DNA of 6,467 nucleotides from Nitrospira sp. GTDB lineage: Bacteria > Nitrospirota > Nitrospiria > Nitrospirales > Nitrospiraceae. Every line of letters starts with the position of its first letter. Positions within the stretch are counted from its first letter, which is position 1. This document shows, in pieces, positions 1 through 5,776 of this stretch. The notes beneath the pieces were generated by a model that saw only the letters and a list, made by a program, of their open reading frames with translations, did not search any database and had not been told where the DNA came from. The position numbers and the translations under genes were made by a program. The stretch spans positions 1 through 6,467 of the forward strand of contig JAJFBJ010000177.1 of NCBI GenBank assembly GCA_020697375.1, read 5' to 3'.

Positions 1-87
1 CCTGAAAATGTCGAACAATGAAAAAGTAAGTATACGTAGTAACAGGACTATTACGCAGCACACGCTAGGTTAAACAGGTGATGGCGT

Positions 88-111
88 CATCATGCACGGT
101 ATCGCATGATG
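88..111. repeat. Inverted repeat, 8-bp arms with 8-nt loop
   Basis: Arms CATCATGC (88-95) and GCATGATG (104-111) are perfectly complementary around an 8-nt spacer. On the RNA level a U-G and a G-C pair (87/112, 86/113) extend the stem to 10. No T-tract follows, so it is not a standard intrinsic terminator for an upstream gene. It could be a protein-binding site or a transcript hairpin. Confidence 0.4.
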
Positions 112-220
112 GCATATCGGACAGGCTCCAAGCAATTCAAGAGTTATCGGGCCACAGGATTAAAGCTTTTTAGGACAAGGATTTAAGGCCGTTATAGATT
201 TGTCGGAAGAAATATGGCGG

Positions 221-236
221 TGCACATTAATGTGCA
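221..236. promoter_or_regulatory. Perfect 16-bp palindrome, candidate operator
   Basis: TGCACATTAATGTGCA equals its own reverse complement over all 16 bases, with no spacer. That symmetry is typical of a site for a homodimeric DNA-binding protein. The 8-bp palindrome TGCATGCA (233-240) overlaps its right end. It lies about 320 bp before the HTH gene and about 790 bp before the fusion gene, in the control region. The binding protein is unknown; the HTH protein encoded at 559-834 is one candidate, but only by proximity. Confidence 0.4.
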
Positions 237-324
237 TGCAGTGGGATACGAGGTGCCTTCCTAGTGTCATTGGCAGTCCATCCTATTAAAGCGCTCCACA
301 GATCCACGCAATCTCACCAAAATT

Positions 325-373
325 AATACCCGCATTTTCTCCGCCCATTACTGAAGGACGAATTACGGGTATT
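325..373. repeat. Spaced inverted repeat, 8-bp arms
   Basis: AATACCCG (325-332) and CGGGTATT (366-373) are exact reverse complements separated by 33 nt. Arm centres are 41 bp apart, close to four helical turns, which would put both half-sites on the same DNA face. An 8-bp match at this spacing can also arise by chance in a 500-bp region, so the call is tentative. Confidence 0.25.
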
Positions 374-530
374 TTGCTGGCACAAAAGTACTAGCGCGGC
401 CCGCTACTCCTCGCCGAGAAAGGGCACCATTATCCGATGTGCAAGCCTGCCTACCAATGTATAAGTTTCCCGCCTGCAGGCATGAAGAACAGCCAACCGA
501 ACCTTGCTTTCCTGATGGCGGAGCGTTTCT

Positions 531-546
531 CAAAACATGGGTTTTG
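531..546 (+). promoter_or_regulatory. Small hairpin just before the HTH gene start
   Basis: CAAAAC (531-536), loop ATGG (537-540) and GTTTTG (541-546) form a 6-bp stem with a tetraloop. It ends 12 nt before the ATG at 559 and its last base is the first G of the likely Shine-Dalgarno stretch GGAAA (546-550). In RNA it could modestly affect ribosome access. The stem is AT-rich and probably weak. Confidence 0.25.
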
Positions 547-558
547 GAAAATGGAAGA

Positions 559-834
559 ATGATCTCTCGATTTACCGATAAGGAGAAACGGAGAATCCTT
601 AAAGAAGGAAGCGCCGGAGGCAGGATCGCAACGGTATGCAAAAAGTACTGCATCTCCTTGAGCACATTTTATCGATGGAAAGCCAGGCAGTCCTCCGAGC
701 CAATGGACTATGCGACTCACGTACGGTTTCTAGAGGAGGAGAACCGCCGTTTAAAACATAGAGTCGCCGAGCTGTACTTAGATTACAACAGCCTTCGATC
801 CGCACTGGTGAGTGAACGGGGAAGTGAATGTTAG
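559..834 (+). CDS. IS3 OrfA-type HTH / leucine-zipper protein, no OrfB
   Basis: This is a 91-residue DNA-binding protein resembling the OrfA (InsA-type) component of IS3-family transposases. Residues 4-43 follow the family pattern: an RFT-D-K-E-K-RRILKEG start, a helix-turn-helix (residues ~22-41) ending in the hallmark ISLSTFYRWK, then a linker. A leucine zipper has leucines at exact heptads 58, 65, 72 and 79, beginning LEEENRRLK. The ATG at 559 is chosen because OrfA proteins start within a few residues of the RFT motif and GGAAA (546-550) precedes it; the in-frame ATG at 439 would add 40 unrelated residues. No OrfB (DDE integrase) sequence, slippery A6G frameshift site or terminal inverted repeat is recognisable downstream. 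It is either an IS remnant or a stand-alone regulator derived from OrfA. Hand-counted GC is about 49%, visibly lower than the genes downstream, which hints at separate origin. Confidence 0.75.
   Translation: MISRFTDKEKRRILKEGSAGGRIATVCKKYCISLSTFYRWKARQSSEPMDYATHVRFLEEENRRLKHRVAELYLDYNSLRSALVSERGSEC
818..824 (+). promoter_or_regulatory. Possible ribosome binding site for the 63-codon ORF
   Basis: GGGGAAG sits inside the 3' end of the HTH gene, 3 nt before the ATG at 828. It is purine-rich but not a perfect AGGAGG, and the spacing from the GGGGA core is 5 nt. It is the main support for translation from 828. Confidence 0.25.
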
Positions 835-1019
835 CGCCTGGGAAAGTGTCATATCGGATGGCCGCTCGCGATGAAAGCTATTGTCACGATACCAGCCTTC
901 AAATGTCTCTGCTGACGCCGCTTGGAGCACATGGAAGGTTGTTAACCGGAGAGGCAGTGGATGTCGTGCGCCTCCCGGTCGCATTGACACAGCAAATGGA
1001 TTCTTCCATCGCCCGCTAA
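828..1019 (+). CDS. Doubtful small ORF, 63 residues, function unknown
   Basis: This ORF begins at an ATG overlapping the end of the HTH gene by 7 nt, has a purine-rich stretch upstream (818-824), and stops 10 nt before the ATG of the fusion gene. That arrangement would give unbroken translational coupling across the three genes and would explain how the fusion gene, which has no Shine-Dalgarno of its own, is translated. Codon third positions are moderately GC-rich, not unlike a real gene. Against it: the product has no recognisable domain, no membrane segment and no signal peptide, and ORFs of this length occur by chance. It could also be decayed 5' sequence of the neighbouring gene or of a lost transposase part. 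Confidence 0.3.
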   Translation: MLAPGKVSYRMAARDESYCHDTSLQMSLLTPLGAHGRLLTGEAVDVVRLPVALTQQMDSSIAR

Positions 1020-1029
1020 AGCCGTCATC

Positions 1030-2748
1030 ATGGAAAGTGCTCCGTCTGCCGGAACAATGCTGGCCTTTCCGGTCGGGCACGAACTGTTGATCGACCATCT
1101 GCTGTCGGCGATGAAGCGGCAGGGGGTTCGCGAGGTTGCGATCGTGACATGCGAGCAGGACCTGCATGTTCGGGAATTGGTCTGCCGGGCTGGGCGTGCA
1201 CATGACATGAACGTGTTATGGCGAACCGAGGCCCTGTATCGCGGGACCGCGGGCAGCCTGCAGACAGTTGAAGACTTCCTCGACACGCCGACATTCCTTG
1301 GCATCCATGCGAACATCTATTTCAGCGATGTGGATTTGTCTACCGCCTTGAAGGCGCATGAAGAACAACGCGCCGGTATCACGCTCGTCACGCAACGTAT
1401 GGGCAGCGACGAGGAATTGGAAAGCATAGAAGTCGATCCCAACGGGCTGGTCTCACGCGTCAATATTCTCCATTCTTCCCGGAACCGGCGGAGCCAACTC
1501 ACTCCATGCGGATTGTACCTGTTCGATCGAGACGTGTTGTCTCTAGTGCCGCGTGATGAATATTTCGATGTGAAGGAGCAGCTGGTGCCGCTGGCACGAA
1601 GCCGGGGCAGATCGATTCGAGCCCACCAGATCGCCGGCGGCGTGCGCACGATTACCGGACCTGAAGATGTCTTCTGGCTCAATCGTGAAATTCTGCTGAA
1701 AGATATCCAGTACGGCATGCGCGGAGACGGCCGGCCAGGCAGCATGGACGAGATCATCATCGGTGAAAACTCGGATATTTCTCCACGATCCTTTCTGCTT
1801 GGTCCGCTGGTGATCGGTCCCAATTGTGTCATCGAGGATTATGTCCAGCTGATCGGACCGGCCGTCATCGGATCAACCTCGCATCTCGAAAAGGGTAGTC
1901 TCGTACGTGAGAGCGTCCTACGTTCCGGTACGCGGGTGCAGGTCAATGCCCGTGTGGAATACTGCGTCGTGGCAGGAGACGAAACCGTCCCCGAAGGGAT
2001 GCGGCTCAGGAGCACTGTCTGGAGCAACGCGAAACCATCCATGCATGAAAGGGGCACAGCAGCGGTTCAGGTCCATTCGAGCAGGATGCTGCAGCGCGCG
2101 AGGCGTTCCTCAGCACAGCCCAGGCCAAGGGCGCAATGGGGAACCGGCCGGCGATCGGCATACGGCCTGTTGAAGTCTTTGTTCGATCTCGCCGGAGCCG
2201 GCACGGGTCTCATTCTAGCGGGTCCTCTCATGCTCCTCATAGCGCTGGCGATTAAGCTGGACTCTCCAGGTCCGGTGATTTTTTCCCAAAAGCGGTGCGG
2301 CAAAGGGGGCAAGGAATTCCGGATGCATAAATTCAGGACCATGGTCCCGGATGCAGAGCAACGGCAAAAGGATCTGCGAGGACATAACGATGTGGACGGC
2401 CCTATGTTCAAGCTCGAGGAAGATCCTCGCATCACCCGCATGGGGAAGATCTTGCGCAAGACGAGCCTTGACGAACTGCCGCAATTGCTGAACGTGTTGC
2501 GTGGCGAAATGAGCCTGGTCGGACCTCGGCCACTGGCCTATGACGAGATGAAATTCTGTCCGACGTGGCGGGATGTCCGCTTGAGCGTGCACCCGGGACT
2601 TACCGGGCTTTGGCAGGTGACGGCGCGCAATCGTAATCGCTTTTCCGAATGGATCCGGTACGACCTCGAGTATGTTCGTCGGCACTCGCTGTTATTGGAT
2701 CTTTACATCCTCATCCGGACCGCTCGTGTACTGCTGAAAGGAGTGTGA
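1030..2748 (+). CDS. Fusion: inactive-looking NDP-sugar nucleotidyltransferase + beta-helix + phosphoglycosyl transferase
   Basis: This 572-residue protein has three parts. Residues 1-230 resemble an NTP_transferase fold: PVGHELLIDHL at 14-24, GTAG at 72-75, FDVKEQLVPLA at 179-189. Residues ~242-331 are hexapeptide-like left-handed beta-helix repeats. After an Arg/Ser/Gln/Pro-rich linker, residues 377-572 are a complete bacterial sugar transferase (WcaJ/PglC type). This has a membrane re-entrant hydrophobic helix (384-410, with Gly-Pro at 398-399), SPGPVIFSQKRCGKGGKEF (412-430), HKFRTM (433-438), the catalytic Asp481-Glu482 in SLDELPQLLN, GEMSLVGPRP and PGLTGLWQVTAR. The PGT domain transfers a sugar phosphate from a UDP-sugar to undecaprenyl phosphate, starting repeat-unit assembly on the cytoplasmic membrane face. 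The nucleotidyltransferase part lacks the GxGTR-PKP loop and both metal aspartates, so it is probably not catalytic. The ATG at 1030 has no Shine-Dalgarno; the in-frame codons just before it spell KAVI, as in the usual first strand of the fold, so the true start is uncertain. Confidence 0.9.
   Translation: MESAPSAGTMLAFPVGHELLIDHLLSAMKRQGVREVAIVTCEQDLHVRELVCRAGRAHDMNVLWRTEALYRGTAGSLQTVEDFLDTPTFLGIHANIYFSDVDLSTALKAHEEQRAGITLVTQRMGSDEELESIEVDPNGLVSRVNILHSSRNRRSQLTPCGLYLFDRDVLSLVPRDEYFDVKEQLVPLARSRGRSIRAHQIAGGVRTITGPEDVFWLNREILLKDIQYGMRGDGRPGSMDEIIIGENSDISPRSFLLGPLVIGPNCVIEDYVQLIGPAVIGSTSHLEKGSLVRESVLRSGTRVQVNARVEYCVVAGDETVPEGMRLRSTVWSNAKPSMHERGTAAVQVHSSRMLQRARRSSAQPRPRAQWGTGRRSAYGLLKSLFDLAGAGTGLILAGPLMLLIALAIKLDSPGPVIFSQKRCGKGGKEFRMHKFRTMVPDAEQRQKDLRGHNDVDGPMFKLEEDPRITRMGKILRKTSLDELPQLLNVLRGEMSLVGPRPLAYDEMKFCPTWRDVRLSVHPGLTGLWQVTARNRNRFSEWIRYDLEYVRRHSLLLDLYILIRTARVLLKGV
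2737..2743 (+). promoter_or_regulatory. Ribosome binding site deciding the Wzc-like start
   Basis: AAAGGAG lies 4 nt before the ATG at 2748, inside the last codons of the fusion gene. It fixes this ATG as the start rather than the in-frame ATG at 2649, which is buried in the upstream gene. Confidence 0.75.
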
Positions 2749-4985
2749 TGAACGTGCCGCGCACCGCCGGTCTCCCCGAAGTAAAAGCAGACGAAAATGC
2801 GGGCAGATCGCCATTTGGTTTGAGAGAGCATTTGAATACCATCTTCCGTCAGAAACGGAAGCTGCTCACGATCCTGGTGACAGCCGCTATCGTAGCGGGC
2901 CCAGGTTCATTGTTGATGACTAACATGTACAGCGCCGAAGTCCGCTTGCTGATCCAGAGCGCGCGAACGCCGTTCACCATGTCAACGCCTTTGACCAACC
3001 AAGTGTTCACTCCGTCTGAAATCACTCAAAAGGATGACGTGGCGACCGAAGTGCAAATTTTCACCAGCCCGGTATTGCTGGATAAACTGGTCGATTACTT
3101 CGGGAATGAACGGGTCTTAGAATCCATGCGCGGCCGATGGGACTGGTTGTTTGAATTGCCGGGTACCGTCTTCAAGCAAATCGCCGGGTTGAAGCCGGTG
3201 GCTCAATTGATGACGGCTGTGGGTTATCCCATGAAGCCGGAGGACCGGCATTATCAAGCCGTACAAAAGCTTAGGGCTCATTTAAACGTCGAGGGAGTGC
3301 GGCAAACTCATGTATTTGTCGCCAGTCTTGAATCACCCAATCCAAATTTTTCTGCGGATGCCCTCAATGCGTTGGTCGGAATCTATATGGACCATCATCT
3401 GGCGGTCCGCAAGGGAAAGGGATCGCGTGAATTTTTCGACGAGCAGACGGAGCAGATGCGTGGAGAGATGCACAAGTCCGAACTCCGTTTGCAGGCATTC
3501 AAGGATAAATGGAATATCGTGTCGATCGATGATCAGAAACGGCATCTTTTACAGCAGGTAACTCAGACCGAGGCAGCGTTGCGCGAAAGCCAAGTGGTGG
3601 TCGCAGAGACGGAGGTGCGAATCGCCAAACTAAAGGAGCGGCTGGCTGGGCAGCAGGAAGCCATTCCTTTGACGAACGTCTCGGAACGAAATCCGATGTT
3701 GGACCAACTCAAGAACCGGCTTATGCAGATGGAGCTGGAGTATTCCCAATATGTGCCAGACAGTCCCGCGGCCGGAGAGTTAGTCCGGGAAATTGCCGCG
3801 GTACGTGCCCGTCTCCAGGCCGAGAGTGCGAAGGTCACCGGCGCAGCCACGTCCGGCCTCAATCAGACCTATCAAGAACTGAAGAGGGGCTTGGTCATGG
3901 AAGAAGGACGCCGGGAAAGTTTGCGGCCGCGCCTCTCGGAACTCACAAAGCAATTCAAAGCCTACCGTGACTCGCTCAATACGCTGGACCAGAGAGAAAT
4001 GGAATTGCAGGGATTGATGCGAGAAGTCAAGGTTAAGCAGGAGGCTTTCGACATTTACCTCAAGAAAGAAGAAGAGTCGCGCATCAATGAGGTCTTGGAT
4101 CGAAAAGGTATATCGAATGTCACGGCGATTGAACATGCCGCGGCCCCTCAGAAGCCCGTCCGGCCTCGCAAATTTTTGAATTTGATGATCGGGCTCTTGA
4201 TCGGACTGATCGGGGGATTTGGATCCGCCTACGTGTCTGAGTACATGCGACGGTCGTTTGTGACTCGCGAGGAGGTGGAGGAAGACCTCAAGCGACCGGT
4301 CATAGCCGCGCTGCCGCTGGTCCGTCCAGAAACGTCCGATGCTCGGATCTTTTCCGTGGAACTGCGTCAAGCTGCGCAAGTCGTCATTCGTTCCTACCAT
4401 GAGCGCGGACTTAGAACACTTCTTCTCACAAGCTCCTTTCGCGGAGAAGGGAGTTCGCATGTGGCTGCTGCACTGGCGCAGGTGCTTAGTGAACAGAAGT
4501 TTCGGGTGCTACTTATTCTTTTCGAGGATGTAGGACTGCGGAACTCTGACGGAGTAAATGAAGCTGAAGCCGCAAACCTACAGGGACTGAAAACTGATCG
4601 CCCGATCCCGGATGTTCCCGATTCGACTGATCGACCAAACCTCCATCGATTGAGCATACACAGTCGTGAGGGAACAGCGCTTGAGGTTGCCGAGCATCTT
4701 GCGGAGATCGCCAAATCAATGCGCGATCGCTTCGATTTAATCGTGATAGACGGCCCACCGTTGACCTCGTTCCCGGAAATGCGGGTCGCTATCGCGGCCA
4801 TTGACGGGACCATGCTGGTCCTAGAAGCGGAACGGACGGTTAGGATGGCTGCATTTCGAACCGTGACGACGATCGAGGAGGCGGGTGGGTACTTGCTTGG
4901 AATCGTATTGAACAAGCGGCGTTATGCCATTCCGGATTGGATCTACGAGCGATGGTTGGCGGCCGGCAGGAGGGAGGGATTATGA
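2748..4985 (+). CDS. Wzz/Wzc-like polysaccharide co-polymerase with degenerate BY-kinase domain
   Basis: This 745-residue inner-membrane protein has the size and layout of Wzc/ExoP polysaccharide co-polymerases. Residues 23-60 hold a Wzz-type N-terminus and first membrane helix (~38-57). Residues 60-475 are periplasmic, with long coiled-coil-forming helices (~225-300, 315-365, 370-445). A Pro-rich AAPQKPVRPRK stretch (465-475) precedes the second, glycine-rich membrane helix (476-496). Residues 500-745 form a cytoplasmic BY-kinase/MinD-like domain. Such proteins set chain length and couple polymerisation to export. The nucleotide site is broken: where kinases have GEGKST this has GEGSSH (566-571), so the Walker A lysine is serine, and the Walker A' LLIDAD is LLILFED (588-594). 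The Walker B strand FDLIVIDGPP (662-671) survives. There is no C-terminal tyrosine cluster, only Tyr726 and Tyr733. It overlaps the preceding stop by 1 nt (TGATG). I infer a structural, not kinase, role for the cytoplasmic domain. Confidence 0.9.
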   Translation: MNVPRTAGLPEVKADENAGRSPFGLREHLNTIFRQKRKLLTILVTAAIVAGPGSLLMTNMYSAEVRLLIQSARTPFTMSTPLTNQVFTPSEITQKDDVATEVQIFTSPVLLDKLVDYFGNERVLESMRGRWDWLFELPGTVFKQIAGLKPVAQLMTAVGYPMKPEDRHYQAVQKLRAHLNVEGVRQTHVFVASLESPNPNFSADALNALVGIYMDHHLAVRKGKGSREFFDEQTEQMRGEMHKSELRLQAFKDKWNIVSIDDQKRHLLQQVTQTEAALRESQVVVAETEVRIAKLKERLAGQQEAIPLTNVSERNPMLDQLKNRLMQMELEYSQYVPDSPAAGELVREIAAVRARLQAESAKVTGAATSGLNQTYQELKRGLVMEEGRRESLRPRLSELTKQFKAYRDSLNTLDQREMELQGLMREVKVKQEAFDIYLKKEEESRINEVLDRKGISNVTAIEHAAAPQKPVRPRKFLNLMIGLLIGLIGGFGSAYVSEYMRRSFVTREEVEEDLKRPVIAALPLVRPETSDARIFSVELRQAAQVVIRSYHERGLRTLLLTSSFRGEGSSHVAAALAQVLSEQKFRVLLILFEDVGLRNSDGVNEAEAANLQGLKTDRPIPDVPDSTDRPNLHRLSIHSREGTALEVAEHLAEIAKSMRDRFDLIVIDGPPLTSFPEMRVAIAAIDGTMLVLEAERTVRMAAFRTVTTIEEAGGYLLGIVLNKRRYAIPDWIYERWLAAGRREGL
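4968..4973 (+). promoter_or_regulatory. Ribosome binding site deciding the methyltransferase start
   Basis: AGGAGG is a perfect Shine-Dalgarno core, 8 nt before the ATG at 4982. It selects this start over the in-frame ATGs at 4937 and 4952 inside the upstream gene. Confidence 0.85.
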
Positions 4986-5776
4986 GGCAATCGATGGCGG
5001 GAGTCATACACCTGGACGACAATGTTGCGCCTTCCGAGGAACTGGTTCGCGAAGACGGTTGGTACGCTCCCTATGATTATTGGCTGACGCTATGGGGTTT
5101 ATACGATCTCTATGCCTATGCGATGGAAATTCTCGGCGATGTGAAGGGCAAAACGTTATTGGATTGCGGCTGTGGTCCCGGTCATACATCGGTGATGCTG
5201 GCGAAACGGGGAGCGACCGTAACGGCGTTCGATACCGCAGCCGGCCAGTTGGACACGGCGCGCCGATTGGCGGAGGCCAATTCGGTCAACGTCGCCTTTT
5301 TGTGCCAACCGTTCGAGGAATTAAATTTTCCGGATGAAAGTTTTGATGTCGTGTTCGGTGCGTTTGTGTTGCATCACGTCGACTTGCCGAAAGCCAGCCA
5401 GCAAATTGCGAGGCTATTGCGGCCTGGCGGGAAAGCGGTCTTCATCGAGAACTCCGCCCTCAATCCAATGCTCATGGTTGCCAGAAGCAAACTGTGCGGA
5501 CGTTTCGGCGTCCCACAATACAGCGACGACCACGAGCATCCTCTCACTCGTCGGGATATTGCCACGCTACGCCAGGCCTTTCCCGGGGCATGTACGATCC
5601 ATTATCCCAGCTTATTGTTTTTCCGCCTCCTCGATTTCTACCTGTTCAAAAAGCGATGGTCATGGATGACGGCACTGCTCCGACGCTGCGATCAGTCGGC
5701 CGGTTCAATTCCTTTTGTGCGTCGATACGGCTACCTGCAGATAGTCGAACTGGGCAAGGCGACTCGTGGCGCGTAA
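4982..5776 (+). CDS. Class I SAM-dependent methyltransferase
   Basis: This 264-residue soluble protein has a clear Methyltransf_11-type Rossmann core. Motif I, LLDCGCGPGHTS, is at 59-70 and binds SAM. The acidic residue after strand 2 is Asp84 in TAFDTA. Motif II/III is FDVVFGAFVLHHV (121-133), followed by LLRPGGKAVFIE (145-156). The N-terminal ~50 residues are rich in aromatic residues (WYAPYDYWLTLWGLYDLYAY), a likely substrate cap. The C-terminal part (205-250) is also aromatic and basic. The ATG overlaps the stop of the Wzc-like gene as ATGA, so the two are translationally coupled. Context suggests methylation of a sugar, sugar acid or precursor of the polysaccharide, but the substrate cannot be read from the sequence; small-molecule or lipid substrates remain possible. 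Confidence 0.88.
   Translation: MRQSMAGVIHLDDNVAPSEELVREDGWYAPYDYWLTLWGLYDLYAYAMEILGDVKGKTLLDCGCGPGHTSVMLAKRGATVTAFDTAAGQLDTARRLAEANSVNVAFLCQPFEELNFPDESFDVVFGAFVLHHVDLPKASQQIARLLRPGGKAVFIENSALNPMLMVARSKLCGRFGVPQYSDDHEHPLTRRDIATLRQAFPGACTIHYPSLLFFRLLDFYLFKKRWSWMTALLRRCDQSAGSIPFVRRYGYLQIVELGKATRGA

Larger units (their letters stand above)
1..558. other. Non-coding leader and probable control region
   Basis: No convincing coding sequence is seen on either strand in this stretch. It is visibly AT-richer than the genes that follow and carries several inverted repeats: 88-111, 221-236, 325-373, 472-481 and 531-546. The first gene with recognisable homology begins at 559, so the promoter of the polysaccharide operon, or of the regulator alone, is expected here. 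I could not find a convincing sigma-70 or sigma-54 promoter by eye. An ORF open from 439 runs in frame into the HTH gene, but its first 40 codons resemble nothing. The 5' edge could hold the tail of an upstream intergenic region; no upstream gene end is recognisable. Confidence 0.6.

Noticed and set aside
172..200. Possible sigma-70 promoter, AGGACA (172-177) and TAGATT (195-200), 17-bp spacing
   Set aside because: Each hexamer matches consensus at only 4 of 6 positions, a level expected by chance in this AT-rich stretch. Its position just before the 221-236 palindrome is suggestive but not enough.
270..290. TTGGCA followed by TATTAA, or a sigma-54-like TGGCA
   Set aside because: Spacing is 8 bp for a sigma-70 reading, and no GC dinucleotide sits at the required distance for a sigma-54 site.
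439..558. Longer N-terminus (ATG at 439) for the HTH protein
   Set aside because: The 40 added residues match nothing in the OrfA family, are rich in Cys/Pro, and the family normally begins at the RFT motif that follows the ATG at 559.
871..915. Mini reading frame beginning MKAIVTIPAF, reminiscent of a nucleotidyltransferase start
   Set aside because: It stops after 14 codons, has no ribosome binding site, and further stops separate it from the fusion gene frame. Kept only as a hint that 5' sequence may have decayed.
835..1029. OrfB transposase remnant after the OrfA-like gene
   Set aside because: No frame shows DDE-integrase motifs or the usual OrfB N-terminus, and no slippery A6G site is present at the end of the HTH gene.
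4187..4213. Three GATCGG copies at 12- and 9-nt intervals
   Set aside because: They encode the Ile-Gly repeats of the second membrane helix and are explained by protein composition.
3780..4460. Long minus-strand open frame (226 codons) inside the Wzc-like gene
   Set aside because: It is antisense to a well-supported gene, has no recognisable domain, and other minus-strand frames in the window are the same kind of shadow.
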